Made by a program: the position numbers and the translations under genes. The notes below the pieces were generated by a model that saw only the letters and a list, made by a program, of their open reading frames with translations, was not told the origin of the DNA and ran no database searches. From positions 113,365-177,364 of IMG/VR virus record IMGVR_UViG_3300042402_001861: a DNA stretch of 64,000 nucleotides; one strand, 5' to 3'. This DNA is from a virus. Shown in pieces: positions 30,806 to 40,300 of the stretch (the first letter of the stretch is position 1; each line of letters opens with the position of its first letter).

Positions 30806-32211
30806 TGGCATTCATCTGCATATCCGGCAGTTCGGGTGTGGGAAAGACCACGATATCGACTTTGATGCAGTCGGTATTGGGTGCGGAGAATTGCACCACT
30901 CTGAGCGGAGATGATCTACACAGATGGGAAAGAACAAGTCCCGTGTGGAAGATCAAAACTCACTTGGATCCAGAAGAGAACGACTTGGAGCGAGGCTATG
31001 CTGACATACGGGCTCTCATGGACGGCAAAACCATCGAACGGAGAAAGTACAACCACGACACGGGAATATGGGATTCTCCAATTTTGGTTCAACCAAGGGA
31101 ACATGTTCTGTACGAAGGGCTTCATGCCCTGTACCACATTCCGACCTATAGCCTTGCTGACCTGACGATCTTTGTTGATACGGATGATACGCTGAAGACC
31201 GAGTGGAAGGTGAAGCGAGATACGAAGAAGAGGGGCTACACGGAAAGCCAAGTTCTTGAAACGATGAAGAGGCGAAAGAAGGACGAGGAATTGTACATCA
31301 CGCCGCAGAAAGAGAGAGCGGATGTGGTGGTGAAGTTCACGAAGGGAAGGGACGGATCGATATCGCTAGAGTACATCTCTGTGAACGGCAAGGGAATTGC
31401 ATTGATGGACAGGATGAAGGAATTCTACGATTCTCTTCGGGATTACATGAATCTCTGCAAGTGGATATCGCTTGATCCTTCCTTAGTACAGGGACCGGGA
31501 GGAAATGTTTCCGTGAAGTCAAAGAGCGGAATCATTATCAAGTCATCAGGTGCGAGAATGTCCGATGTAAATCTACATCACGGATTCAGTCTTTGTGACA
31601 TAGATGGGGACTTTCCTGAATTTCAGTCGGAGGAGGAATACACGGAGTTCGTTCATCGTTCACGGAAAATGGGCAGCAGGCCATCTATGGAAACAGGATT
31701 CCATGTAGTGTTGCCCGAGCGAGTGGTAGTACATACGCATCCTATCCATCTCAATGCCATCCTTTGCAGCAAGGAGGCTAGGGGAACCATCAGGGACATC
31801 TTCCACGATCTTTCATACGATTTCATTGAATACACAAGACCCGGCATGATGCTCACCAACAGGTTGATAGAAGACATGCCAGCGAACATCATATTTCTAG
31901 AGAACCACGGACTGATCGTGTGTTCCGAAAGCCCGCAGGAGGCATTGGAGACAACCGAAAGAATAAACAACCGATGCAAGAGATGGCTTGCTAATCATGT
32001 TGAGTCTTTCGTTGATCTTGAAGATTGCAAGCAAGAATCTCTGCCACTTTTCCCCGATGCTGCCGTCTTGCCTGATGAAATGCGCTCAACCAACAACTAC
32101 ATACTTGGTCTGCTGAATGCAGCCTGTCTATCTCCGAATTACCTTTCGGAGGAAGAGGCAACGGCACTCAACTCAATGATTTCAGAAAAGTATAGGAAGG
32201 CTATAGCATGA
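30805..32211 (+). CDS. Fusion of a P-loop kinase and a class II aldolase/adducin domain
   Basis: 468 residues. Residues 1-195 form a uridine kinase/phosphoribulokinase-like domain with P-loop GSSGVGKTT (8-16) and an R-rich lid (KRDTKKRGYTESQVLETMKR). Residues about 210-420 form a class II aldolase domain: QGPGGNVSVKSKSG, the zinc pair His310/His312 in VVHTHPIHLNA, and FLENHGLIVCS. A phosphorylated sugar or polyol could be made by the kinase and cut or condensed by the aldolase. With the next two genes it looks like a small pathway for an unusual activated sugar. Confidence 0.82.
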   Translation: MAFICISGSSGVGKTTISTLMQSVLGAENCTTLSGDDLHRWERTSPVWKIKTHLDPEENDLERGYADIRALMDGKTIERRKYNHDTGIWDSPILVQPREHVLYEGLHALYHIPTYSLADLTIFVDTDDTLKTEWKVKRDTKKRGYTESQVLETMKRRKKDEELYITPQKERADVVVKFTKGRDGSISLEYISVNGKGIALMDRMKEFYDSLRDYMNLCKWISLDPSLVQGPGGNVSVKSKSGIIIKSSGARMSDVNLHHGFSLCDIDGDFPEFQSEEEYTEFVHRSRKMGSRPSMETGFHVVLPERVVVHTHPIHLNAILCSKEARGTIRDIFHDLSYDFIEYTRPGMMLTNRLIEDMPANIIFLENHGLIVCSESPQEALETTERINNRCKRWLANHVESFVDLEDCKQESLPLFPDAAVLPDEMRSTNNYILGLLNAACLSPNYLSEEEATALNSMISEKYRKAIA

Positions 32212-33044
32212 AGATTGTGATTCCGATGGCAGGGACGGGGAATCGGTTCGTGGAAAAGGGTTATGCCGATCCCAAGCCGCTCATTCGTGTGAACGGCAAG
32301 CGCATTATCGATTACATTCTTGATATGTTCGACACGGAAAACGATGAGTTCGTCTTCATCTGTAATGATGTTCACTTGGCAACGACCAACATGGAGAAAA
32401 TCCTTCGGGCAATCGTCAAGAATGCAACCATCATTTCGATGCCGCAGCACAAGTTGGGCCCGGTCTACACGGTTCAGGCTGCTTACGATCACATCAAGGA
32501 TGACGAGGAAGTCATCATCTCGTACTGCGATAACCCACATCTGTGGGATCGCAAGGACTTCGAAACCAAGATGCATGAGGGAGGATATGCCGGTTGCGTA
32601 CTCACGCACACGGGATTCCATCCACACACCCTTGCTCACACGAAGATGGCTTTCGTCAAGGGAAGCAACAATATCCTTGAGGAGATCAAGGAGAAGGCTT
32701 GCTACACGGACAATCCGATGGATGAACATGCATCCACGGGAGTCTATTACTTCAGCAAGGGTGCCTATATCAAGAAGTATTTTGACCAAGCAGTAGCCGA
32801 GAAGATACAGTACAACGGCGAGTTCTATGTTACGCTTGTCTACAATCTTCTCGTTCGTGATGGATTGAAGGTTGGATACTACGATACACCCTATGTCACG
32901 GTGTTTGGGACTCCAGAGGAAGTAGAGAATTTTGAGGCTTGGGCCACGATTCTCAAGGGAACGCAAGTGAAGAATGTCATCGATCTTGTGGCCTGCTATC
33001 AATATTGGAAGAAGTACCATGAGGAGGAAGCAACAGTACTATGA
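32208..33044 (+). CDS. Sugar-phosphate nucleotidyltransferase
   Basis: 278 residues, overlapping the previous stop. The N-terminal signature IPMAGTGNRFVEKGYADPKP is the nucleotide-binding loop of NTP-sugar transferases of the glucose-1-phosphate thymidylyl/cytidylyltransferase type, with a following YCDNPHLW metal-binding element. It would activate a sugar phosphate as an NDP-sugar. The base specificity cannot be read from sequence. It probably uses the product of the kinase-aldolase fusion. Confidence 0.85.
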   Translation: MKIVIPMAGTGNRFVEKGYADPKPLIRVNGKRIIDYILDMFDTENDEFVFICNDVHLATTNMEKILRAIVKNATIISMPQHKLGPVYTVQAAYDHIKDDEEVIISYCDNPHLWDRKDFETKMHEGGYAGCVLTHTGFHPHTLAHTKMAFVKGSNNILEEIKEKACYTDNPMDEHASTGVYYFSKGAYIKKYFDQAVAEKIQYNGEFYVTLVYNLLVRDGLKVGYYDTPYVTVFGTPEEVENFEAWATILKGTQVKNVIDLVACYQYWKKYHEEEATVL

Positions 33045-33511
33045 TCTACATTTCACACAGAGGAAATCTCAACGGCATCAAGCCTGAACTTGAGAATGCC
33101 CCAACCTACATCGATGAGTGCATCCATCGTGGCTTTGACTGTGAGATAGACCTACGGATGCGGGATGGTATGCCTCACTTGGGGCACGACACACCCGACT
33201 TTGTTGTTTCTGCCTCTTGGCTGAACAATCGAAAGGACAGGCTATGGATTCATGTCAAGGAATACGAGGCTTTGGTGTGGCTGATGGAGAATTGCCCTGA
33301 TTGTAAGTTTTTCTGCCACGAAAGTGATCGATACACATTGATAAGCAATGGATGGATATGGTCGCATGATTTGACAAATAAAATGACAGAGAAGTGCGTG
33401 GTTCCATTGCTTTCAAAAGAATCGATAGAGGCGTATTCTCAAGAACCAACATTCGGTGCAGTCTGTTCGGATTTTGTGTTTGATTGCATGGAGAAGTTCG
33501 ATCTGGACTGA
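33041..33511 (+). CDS. Glycerophosphodiester phosphodiesterase-like protein (short)
   Basis: 156 residues, ATGA-coupled. ISHRGNLNG, ENAPTYI, CEIDLRMRDGMPHLGHD are the GDPD active-site elements (His-Arg, Glu-x-Asp and a later His). At 156 residues it is shorter than a full TIM barrel of about 240, so it may be a reduced form of the kind sometimes found in polysaccharide clusters. It would hydrolyse or form a phosphodiester on a sugar. It is the last gene of the sugar operon. Confidence 0.75.
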   Translation: MIYISHRGNLNGIKPELENAPTYIDECIHRGFDCEIDLRMRDGMPHLGHDTPDFVVSASWLNNRKDRLWIHVKEYEALVWLMENCPDCKFFCHESDRYTLISNGWIWSHDLTNKMTEKCVVPLLSKESIEAYSQEPTFGAVCSDFVFDCMEKFDLD

Positions 33512-33518
33512 ACCTGTC

Positions 33519-33546
33519 TTGACTTCGGTGTTGGGTGCTGTATACT
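33519..33546 (+). promoter_or_regulatory. Sigma70-like promoter TTGACT-16-TATACT before gp41
   Basis: -35 TTGACT at 33519-33524 and -10 TATACT at 33541-33546. The gp41 ATG is seven bases after the -10, so the mRNA should start at or next to the ATG. Confidence 0.72.
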
Positions 33547-33553
33547 TTGCCCA

Positions 33554-34975
33554 ATGACTTCTGATCGAATCGAAACCCTTGTACTTCGTTCGCTGATTCA
33601 CGATGATGAGTTCGCTCGTCGGGCTTTGCCGTTCATCAAGCCCGAGTACTTCATGGATCGAAACGAGAAGGTGGTCTATGAAACCATCCACTCGTTCATC
33701 ACTACCTATAACAAGACTCCTACCGCAGAATCACTCTGCATCGACCTATCGAACCGTGATGGACTTTCCGAAGAAGAGTTCAAGCAGGCAAAGAAGGTAA
33801 TCGAAGAGATCGCGGAGTACAACAAGCCCGACACAGACTGGCTTGTCAAAAGCACCGAGAAGTTCTGCCGGGACAAGGCCATCTACAATGCCATCATGGA
33901 GTCGATTCAGATCATCGATGGCAAGGGCAATAAGACACAGAACGCCATTCCCGAGATTCTATCTGATGCCTTGGCTGTTTCGTTCGACACACACATCGGC
34001 CATGACTTCATCGATGACCACAACGAACGGTACGACTTCTACCACAAGATCGAACGGAAGATGCCGTTTGACCTTGAATACCTGAACAAGATCACTCAAG
34101 GAGGTGTACCGAGCAAGACACTCAATGTCATCCTCGCGGGCACGGGTGTGGGCAAGAGCCTCTTCATGTGCCATCATGCCGCCCAATGCCTTATCGGTGG
34201 GAACAATGTCCTGTACATCACCTGTGAGATGGCAGAGGAGAGGATCGCAGAACGCATCGATGCCAATCTCATGGACATCTCCCTTGATGACCTGAAGAAG
34301 TTGCCCAAGGACATCTACACCCGAAAAATGCAGAGGATCATGTCCTCCACTTCATCGAAGTTGATCATCAAGGAGTATCCCACAGCAACGGCAAATGCTA
34401 TGCACTTTGAACACCTGTTGGATGAACTGCGGCTGAAGAAGAACTTCAAGCCCGATATCGTGTTCATCGACTATCTCAACATCTGTGCATCAAGTCGCTT
34501 CAAGGCTAACTCCAATGTGAACTCCTACACTTATGTCAAGGCGATTGCCGAGGAACTTCGTGGCATGGCCGTCAAGTACGATGTTCCCATCTTCACGGCA
34601 ACACAGACCAATCGCGAAGGGTTCGGAAACAGCGATGTGGAACTCACCAACACAAGCGAGTCCTTCGGTCTTCCCGCCACGGCTGACTTCATGGTTGCCC
34701 TGATTTCCACCGAGGAACTTGAGGAACTTGGACAGTTGATGGTAAAGCAGTTGAAGAATCGATATGGTGACCCGTCAAGTAACAGGCGATTCGTTGTCGG
34801 TGTTGACCGCAGCAAGATGAAGTTGTTTGATTTGGATGCCTCCGCACAGCAAGGCATTTCTAAAATGGGCGATGCCGAGAAGGACGAGGAGCAGGAACAG
34901 GGAGGATTCAGGACTTTCCGTCAGCGGATGGAGGACAAGTTTGTCAAGAAGAATAATTTCGATGACTGGTCTTGA
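33554..34975 (+). CDS. 41: Replicative DNA helicase, T4 gp41 homologue
   Basis: 473 residues, matching the 475 of T4 gp41. The N-terminus (TLVLRSLIHDDEFARRALPF) aligns with T4 EIILSHLIFDQAYFSKVWPY. Walker A is AGTGVGKS, Walker B DIVFIDYLN, and KAIAEELRGMAVKYDVPI with the ATQTNREG sensor follow. gp41 is the hexameric 5'-3' helicase that pairs with gp61. There is no ribosome site before the ATG, and the promoter directly abuts it. Confidence 0.96.
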   Translation: MTSDRIETLVLRSLIHDDEFARRALPFIKPEYFMDRNEKVVYETIHSFITTYNKTPTAESLCIDLSNRDGLSEEEFKQAKKVIEEIAEYNKPDTDWLVKSTEKFCRDKAIYNAIMESIQIIDGKGNKTQNAIPEILSDALAVSFDTHIGHDFIDDHNERYDFYHKIERKMPFDLEYLNKITQGGVPSKTLNVILAGTGVGKSLFMCHHAAQCLIGGNNVLYITCEMAEERIAERIDANLMDISLDDLKKLPKDIYTRKMQRIMSSTSSKLIIKEYPTATANAMHFEHLLDELRLKKNFKPDIVFIDYLNICASSRFKANSNVNSYTYVKAIAEELRGMAVKYDVPIFTATQTNREGFGNSDVELTNTSESFGLPATADFMVALISTEELEELGQLMVKQLKNRYGDPSSNRRFVVGVDRSKMKLFDLDASAQQGISKMGDAEKDEEQEQGGFRTFRQRMEDKFVKKNNFDDWS

Positions 34976-34999
34976 ACTTGTCAACATACAAGGTATACT
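34972..34999 (+). promoter_or_regulatory. Sigma70-like promoter TTGAAC-16-TATACT
   Basis: -35 TTGAAC (34972-34977) overlaps the gp41 end and -10 TATACT is at 34994-34999. The next ATG is seven bases after the -10, again predicting a leaderless mRNA. Confidence 0.6.
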
Positions 35000-35006
35000 T
35001 TACACC

Positions 35007-35246
35007 ATGACATATCGCCTACACATTGACATTCCGATTGAAGCCTGCTCCGTGGAGGAGGCTCAAGAGAAGGCAAGAGGAATCCTGAATGAACTTTCGA
35101 TTCGTGAAGATGCCCAAATGGGTCATCTCGTTGAAGAGATCAATTACAGATTGGGTCATGACGATGATCGGCAGCGTTCGAATTATCTGGACATCGATAC
35201 TAGAGGGCATTGCTCAAGCAAGAAGAGCAAAGTACGGTTCAGATAA
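35007..35246 (+). CDS. Small hypothetical protein, probably leaderless
   Basis: 79 residues beginning MTYRLHIDIPIEACSVEEAQ, a beta strand followed by a charged helix as in small ferredoxin-like folds. The C-terminus is basic and probably disordered. Its 3' third overlaps the following zinc-ribbon gene. The promoter position supports the start. No family recognised. Confidence 0.55.
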   Translation: MTYRLHIDIPIEACSVEEAQEKARGILNELSIREDAQMGHLVEEINYRLGHDDDRQRSNYLDIDTRGHCSSKKSKVRFR

Positions 35247-35511
35247 GTATCCCACCAACGGGCCGACTTGCCTGAATTGCGGCTGTGCCACGCTTCGAAC
35301 ATTGCGAGATCATCAGTTTGAGATCGGAAGCAGGGAAAATGCACGGACAGAACCATTGGTCAAGGCAACCATCGTCTACAACCTTCCCGTATATCAATGC
35401 GTCAATGCCAAGTGTGGCTACTACTACACCGATGAGGAGGCAATGCTCATAGTCGATCCAATCTACAAAGCCTTGCTGAAGCACATACAGAGAACCAAGT
35501 CACTTGAGTGA
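35164..35511 (+). CDS. Zinc-ribbon protein (YgiT/MqsA-like finger), start uncertain
   Basis: The conserved part is a C-terminal module with CLNCG and, 60 residues later, YQCVNAKCGYYYTDEEA. These Cys pairs followed by an acidic helix resemble the zinc finger of MqsA/YgiT antitoxins. The ATG at 35164 gives 115 residues, with 83 bases of overlap with the upstream gene; a later non-ATG start is possible. No partner toxin is recognisable, so antitoxin function is not claimed. Confidence 0.5.
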   Translation: MIGSVRIIWTSILEGIAQARRAKYGSDKYPTNGPTCLNCGCATLRTLRDHQFEIGSRENARTEPLVKATIVYNLPVYQCVNAKCGYYYTDEEAMLIVDPIYKALLKHIQRTKSLE

Positions 35512-35519
35512 CACCGAAT

Positions 35520-35593
35520 GGGGCGAGGGGGTCTTTGGTTGGCCCAGGAGAGTTTATACCTCTCTGGCGCAGGTTCGAATCCTGATCGCCCTA
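35520..35593 (+). tRNA. tRNA-Ile(TAT), slightly irregular
   Basis: Acceptor GGGGCGA/TCGCCCT (one G-T pair), D arm GGGT/GGCC(C), anticodon stem GAGAG/CTCTC with loop TTTATAC giving anticodon TAT (35555-35557) for AUA, and T arm CAGG/CCTG with TTCGAAT. The discriminator is A and CCA is not encoded. Position 8 is G instead of U, and two bases separate the D and anticodon stems. It stands alone, far from the other tRNAs. Confidence 0.7.
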
Positions 35594-35600
35594 CTTGACG

Positions 35601-35608
35601 GATAAATA
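35601..35608 (+). promoter_or_regulatory. T4-like late promoter box (GATAAATA)
   Basis: GATAAATA lies just after the tRNA-Ile and 20 bases before the ATG at 35629, with an AAAGGAGA ribosome site between. Confidence 0.6.
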
Positions 35609-35628
35609 CCACCACAAAGGAGATTGCC

Positions 35629-36018
35629 ATGCTTATTCCAAATACTGACTACATCATCATCGAAACCACCAAGGAAGAATTCGAGAAGCGAACTGACAGA
35701 AGCAACGCCAACTTCACCACGGACATGCTCTACAATGTCACGGGCCGAATCTATGCTGTGGGTGACAGCAAGTTCTCTGACAGCCCTGTGATGGGAGATG
35801 GACGGTCTTTCTCTTGGGCACGGAGGCCGGACGAGTTCCCGCTGAAGAACGGCGAGGAAGTCGTATGTGGTTCTTGGGAACACGCCACGGTCCATGAGGG
35901 AAAGCACTTGTTCCTCGTCCGCAAGGACACCGTGCTTGCTGTTTATCGTGAACGGGAACAGGTCGAAGCGACTTTGTTTGACACCGCAGAGGAACAGGAA
36001 GTCCAACTTAACGCTTGA
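35629..36018 (+). CDS. GroES-like co-chaperonin homologue (possible gp31 counterpart)
   Basis: 129 residues with a strong AAAGGAGA ribosome site. The pattern NVTGRIYAVGDSKF, FPLKNGEEVVCGSW and KHLFLVRKDTVLAVYRE follows the GroES barrel (..GKVVAVG...VKVGDEVL...YLIVREDDILAVI). T4 gp31 replaces GroES so that GroEL folds the major capsid protein gp23, so a late co-chaperonin fits here. The mobile loop would be around residues 25-35 (RSNANFTTDML). The C-terminus is acidic. The fold call rests on the pattern only. Confidence 0.6.
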   Translation: MLIPNTDYIIIETTKEEFEKRTDRSNANFTTDMLYNVTGRIYAVGDSKFSDSPVMGDGRSFSWARRPDEFPLKNGEEVVCGSWEHATVHEGKHLFLVRKDTVLAVYREREQVEATLFDTAEEQEVQLNA

Positions 36019-36061
36019 AATTCAATAAATGCACCCCGCCAGAGATAGCATCTCCGGCCCG

Positions 36062-36094
36062 ACAGCCCCCGCTAGCAGGGGGCTGTTTCTTTAA
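36062..36094 (+). terminator. Rho-independent terminator
   Basis: A 9-bp stem ACAGCCCCC/GGGGGCTGT with a 7-base loop (36062-36086) is followed by TTCTTT. It ends the GroES-like transcription unit before the next late promoter. Confidence 0.85.
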
Positions 36095-36111
36095 ATCAGG
36101 ATGGGGGAAAG

Positions 36112-36119
36112 GATAAATA
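36112..36119 (+). promoter_or_regulatory. T4-like late promoter box (GATAAATA)
   Basis: The box ends at 36119, six bases before the ATG at 36125, so the predicted +1 is the start codon itself. Confidence 0.62.
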
Positions 36120-36124
36120 TGACC

Positions 36125-37372
36125 ATGATAAGGACTTTCTCAAGCCTGATCGAAGAGCGGCAACCCGTCATGGAGGCGGTGCAGTCGCAGCATCTTGATC
36201 ACCTTGAGGACTTGATCTTTTTGGATGGAGGGGTAAAGAAAGCCACCGAAATCCTTAAGAATCTGGTGAAGTCCTTGGCTTCAGCCACCCCTACGGCAAA
36301 GATGGTCATCACCACGAAGTGGGATGGGGCACCGGCAATAGTGGCAGGAATCCACCCGGCAACTAAGAAGTTCTTCGTGGCACTCAAGGGAGCAACCCTT
36401 TCTGCCAATCCCAAGATTTGCTATACACAGGCAGACATCAACCGGGAGTATGGAGACAAGGCGGAACTTGCATCCAAACTTTCAGTTTGCCTGAAGAACC
36501 TTCCCTCCGTGTTGCCTGCAAAGGGAATCTATCATGGGGACTTGCTCTTCACAGACAACAAGAAGATCGCCACAATTGACGGTACATCTATGGTGACTTT
36601 CCGACCAAACACGATCATGTATGCCGTTCCTGCTGACAGCCCAATGGGAGTGAAGATAAAGGCTGCAAAGATGGGAATCGTATTCCATACGCAGTACACG
36701 GGCACGGGCAAGGAACTCAAGGATCTGTCCAAGTCTCCCCTTTCCTCGCTGCAAGGGTTCAAGCAGACAACTGCCGTATGGTTCACGGGTGCCACTTTGC
36801 CGTCCCCGCCATCAGGATCAACCTTCCTCACGGCAAGCAACGCCAAGCAGATAGTTGACCTTATTGGATTGATTGCGGCATCGGCAACCCAAGTCAACTC
36901 ATTTCTCAAGATTGTGAAGAAGTCCCACGAAAAGGACATCTACGCAGAACTGATGCCCTTCATCAATTCGGGGGTTCGGGCAGGAATTTCAAAATACGAT
37001 TCCGCCAAGTTGAAGGTGTTCATCGAAGGTAAATACAATGCAGCAATCGCGAAGTTGAAGACACAGACAAAGATAGCAGAGAAACAAAACGACAAGAAGA
37101 AGGCAATTGCCTTCATCGATGCATACGCAGGGCAGTTTGATCAGTTGTTCAAGGTTCACTCGTTGGTGTCGGAAGCAAAGATGGTGGTAATCAGCAAGTT
37201 GTCTGAAGTAAAGACGATAGGAACATACTTGCCAACCGCATCCGGCTTGAAGGCAACCAATCCCGAAGGATTCGTTGCCGTGTGTGGAAAGACTTGTTCA
37301 ACCATCAAGTTGATAGACAGATTGGTGTTCGCAAACGCAAACATGAACATAACCAAGGATTGGAAGAAATGA
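36125..37372 (+). CDS. Nucleotidyltransferase/ligase-fold protein with capsid-targeting-like N-terminus
   Basis: 415 residues. ITTKWDGAPAIVAG (Lys65, motif KxDG) is motif I of covalent nucleotidyltransferases (DNA/RNA ligases, capping enzymes). GIYHGDLLFTD resembles motif III and MGIVFHTQY motif IV. A related family with KxDG is widespread in T4-like cyanophages. The C-terminal 170 residues are helical and unlike known ligases. The start MIRTFSSLIEERQ fits the propeptide pattern (IEE|R). I chose the ATG at 36125 because it coincides with the predicted +1; the ATG at 36119 lies inside the promoter box. It may act on nucleic acid or protein after injection (inference). Confidence 0.75.
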   Translation: MIRTFSSLIEERQPVMEAVQSQHLDHLEDLIFLDGGVKKATEILKNLVKSLASATPTAKMVITTKWDGAPAIVAGIHPATKKFFVALKGATLSANPKICYTQADINREYGDKAELASKLSVCLKNLPSVLPAKGIYHGDLLFTDNKKIATIDGTSMVTFRPNTIMYAVPADSPMGVKIKAAKMGIVFHTQYTGTGKELKDLSKSPLSSLQGFKQTTAVWFTGATLPSPPSGSTFLTASNAKQIVDLIGLIAASATQVNSFLKIVKKSHEKDIYAELMPFINSGVRAGISKYDSAKLKVFIEGKYNAAIAKLKTQTKIAEKQNDKKKAIAFIDAYAGQFDQLFKVHSLVSEAKMVVISKLSEVKTIGTYLPTASGLKATNPEGFVAVCGKTCSTIKLIDRLVFANANMNITKDWKK

Positions 37373-40300
37373 AAACCTTCTCGGAAGCAACAAAGAACTT
37401 CAAGCCAAAGGGCAAGTCCGTAGTAGTGGCTGTTGGGAGGTTCAATCCCCCCACCACAGGGCATGAACTTCTTCTCAAGAAGGTCAAGGAAGTGCAGTCT
37501 GCAAAGGGTGCCGATGCTCATGTCATCTACTACAGTTATTCCAACGATCCTAAGAAGAATCCCCTGACTGCGGCGCAGAAAGCCAAGTATCTCAAGCAAT
37601 TCTTCCCCGGCTACAAGTTCAAGCAGATGCCCAAGCCTTCGGCAAAGGGTTCGGGTGTATATGCCTGTATGCAGGAGTTGAGCGACCAAGGCTACACACA
37701 GGTTTATGTTGTGACCGGTGCCGATCACATGACGGAATACCAACTTGTCAAGAAGTACATCAAGAAGACCCCGACACAGAAGGACGGGTACAACTTCAGC
37801 AAGTACGAGATAATCAGCGCAGGAGAGCGTGATCCCGATTCTGAGGGAGTGGTCGGCATGTCTGCAAGCAAGATGCGTAAGGCCGCATTCGATAAGGACA
37901 TCAAGACCTTCATGACGGGCATTCCTTCAGGAGTTTCCAAGACGGTAGCAAAGCAGATGTACAATGATGTCCGCAAGGGAATGAGCCTAAAGGAAGAGGT
38001 GATCGTAGAGGAAACCAAGACACCCGTGACGATCATCGCTCTCACTTCAAGCATGGAAGAGAGCGAGAAAAGCACAATCGGAAAGATGGAGGAAGCCTGC
38101 AAGAAGTACAAGGTGAACTTCCATCCGATCCGCATCAAGACCGCCACCATCAACATCGCCAAGGCAAGTCCCGACAAGATCACCATAGAGAACTTCGATG
38201 GCGAAGGAAATGATGTCACCATCATCCCGAACCAGACCCTGTGCGTTGTCCGTGGTGGCACGATGAACAGCGAAGTCGGCATTGCCCTCCTCATGTTGTT
38301 GCAGAACAACGGCGTATTCATGGTGAACGAACGAGGCGGCATGGATCTGTGTGCAAACAAGTTGCAGACTGCCATCACGCTAAAGCGACACAACATTCCT
38401 CACCCAAAGACTGCATTCGTCGCAGATGCTGAATCCATTCCCGATGCCCTGAAGCAGATCGGAGGGAAGTTCCCCGTCATCGTCAAAACCCTGACGGGAG
38501 CGGAGGGAATTGGCGTATCGATCATCGAAAGCGAAAAGTCACTTGTGTCCGTGCTGCAAAGCCTGTGGAAGTACGGTGCCGAGATCATTCTTCAGGAATT
38601 CATTCCCGGCTTCACCCATGATGTCCGAAGCATCTGTCTCAACGGCAAGATTTTCGCATCTGCCAAGCGAGACAAGGCCAAGGGAGACTTCAGAACGAAT
38701 ATTGCCCGTGGTTCAAAGGGCGGTTCATTCGAACTATCTGAGGACGAGATCAAGTTGGTGGAAACCGTGGCGAGGGTTTCCAAGTGCTACTATGTCGGAG
38801 TCGATCATGTGGTCGCTGGTGGAAAGCCTTACATCATAGAGATGAATGCGAGCCCCGGAAGCGGAAATGTCTACACTCTGTATGAGGACGGAAAGCCGAC
38901 AAAGGATGTTGATGGCGATGAACTTGTCGAAGAACTCGTCAAGCACCTGTCCAACAAGCAGAATTGGAAGTTGTTCAGTTCCGTCGCGGTGGTCGAACCA
39001 ATAAAGGTCGCAGGCGAGGAATTCTACGGCAAGGTGGATACGGGCAACAGCGGTTACAACTCAATCCATGCCACGGACATTAAGATCAACGAGAAGAACC
39101 ACACAGTCACCTTCAAGTTCAATGGCGAGAAGGAGATGACCAAGCCCATACAGAGCCGTATTCGTCTTCGCCATGGTTCTTCCAAGGAAGAGGCAGTCCG
39201 TCCGACTGTCCTGTTTGATGTTGAATTTAATGGCAGGGAATTCAAGAATGTCAAGTTCAGTCTTGCCGACAGAAGCCACATGAACTACAAGGTTCTTCTT
39301 GGTCTTCGTTTCCTCGTTCAGGCCGGTGTCATGGTCGATCCCAAGGACATGTCGGCTTCGAAGACGAAGATCGATGAGGAGAAACTTGCCATGCAAGGCA
39401 AGGAAATGAAGAGTCACCTTGACGGTCTGATTTCAAAGATCAGGGAAAAGCATGGAAGCACAAATGTGACCTATTCGCAGGCTATGAAGATCGTAGGTGC
39501 GACAGGTGCTGCTCGTCTTGCTGCCCGTGGAATGATTAAGCGTGACAGCGGCAAGAAGGAAAAGGGAGAACTTGGCAAGGAATCCGTGGAGGAATCCAAG
39601 TACACAACCAAGACCGGAAAGGCCGTGTCTCCTGCAAGAGACACGAAGGCCGACTTGCCGAAGAAGTATGTCGCTGGCCTGAGCAAGACGCAGAAGGCAA
39701 AGCGAAAGGCACAATTTGACAAGCGCAAGGACATTCCCGACAGCGATCCCCGTGCATGGAAGAAGTTGCCGGGTGATCCAAAGGAAACCAAGAGAAAGTC
39801 CAAGTACACTCAATTGTTTGCCAAGAAGTTTGGGAAGAAGGTTGAAGAGGCAATCGATCAATTGATGAAGATCGATTCACTCTCCATCCCCATGTCGGAA
39901 AAGGTCGAACGAGTCAGGGAATACCAATCCAAGTTGCAGACGAAGGAAGAAAGAGACATCTGCACGGTCTTTATTGAAGTCGTCAAGAACGAGATGTACG
40001 AACCATATTCCAACATCAAGACAACCTTGGACGAGGATTTCGAGTGGATGATGTACAACAGTACGGATTCAGAGTCCACGGCAAGAATCATTAAGAAGAA
40101 GTTGCAGGAAGTTCTTGAAATCGGAACCAACGAAATCGTCAAGGCGTATTCCAAGATGACTCCGGGGCAGAAGTACTACACCGAGGACAAGGCCAAGGAA
40201 GAGCAGGATGCCCTTTACAAGGAATGGGAAAAGTTGGTCAACATGGGTCCAAAGGAGTTGGAGTCCTTCATCGATTCAGATGAGGGCGAAGAAGCAGGAC

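Noticed and set aside
35007-35511. Toxin-antitoxin pair
   Set aside because: The zinc ribbon resembles MqsA, but the partner shows no toxin motif and the gene order gives no further support.
35552-35558. Suppressor tRNA with anticodon TTA
   Set aside because: Shifting the anticodon stem by one base gives TTA but introduces an A-C mismatch and a G-T pair; the TAT reading has five Watson-Crick pairs.
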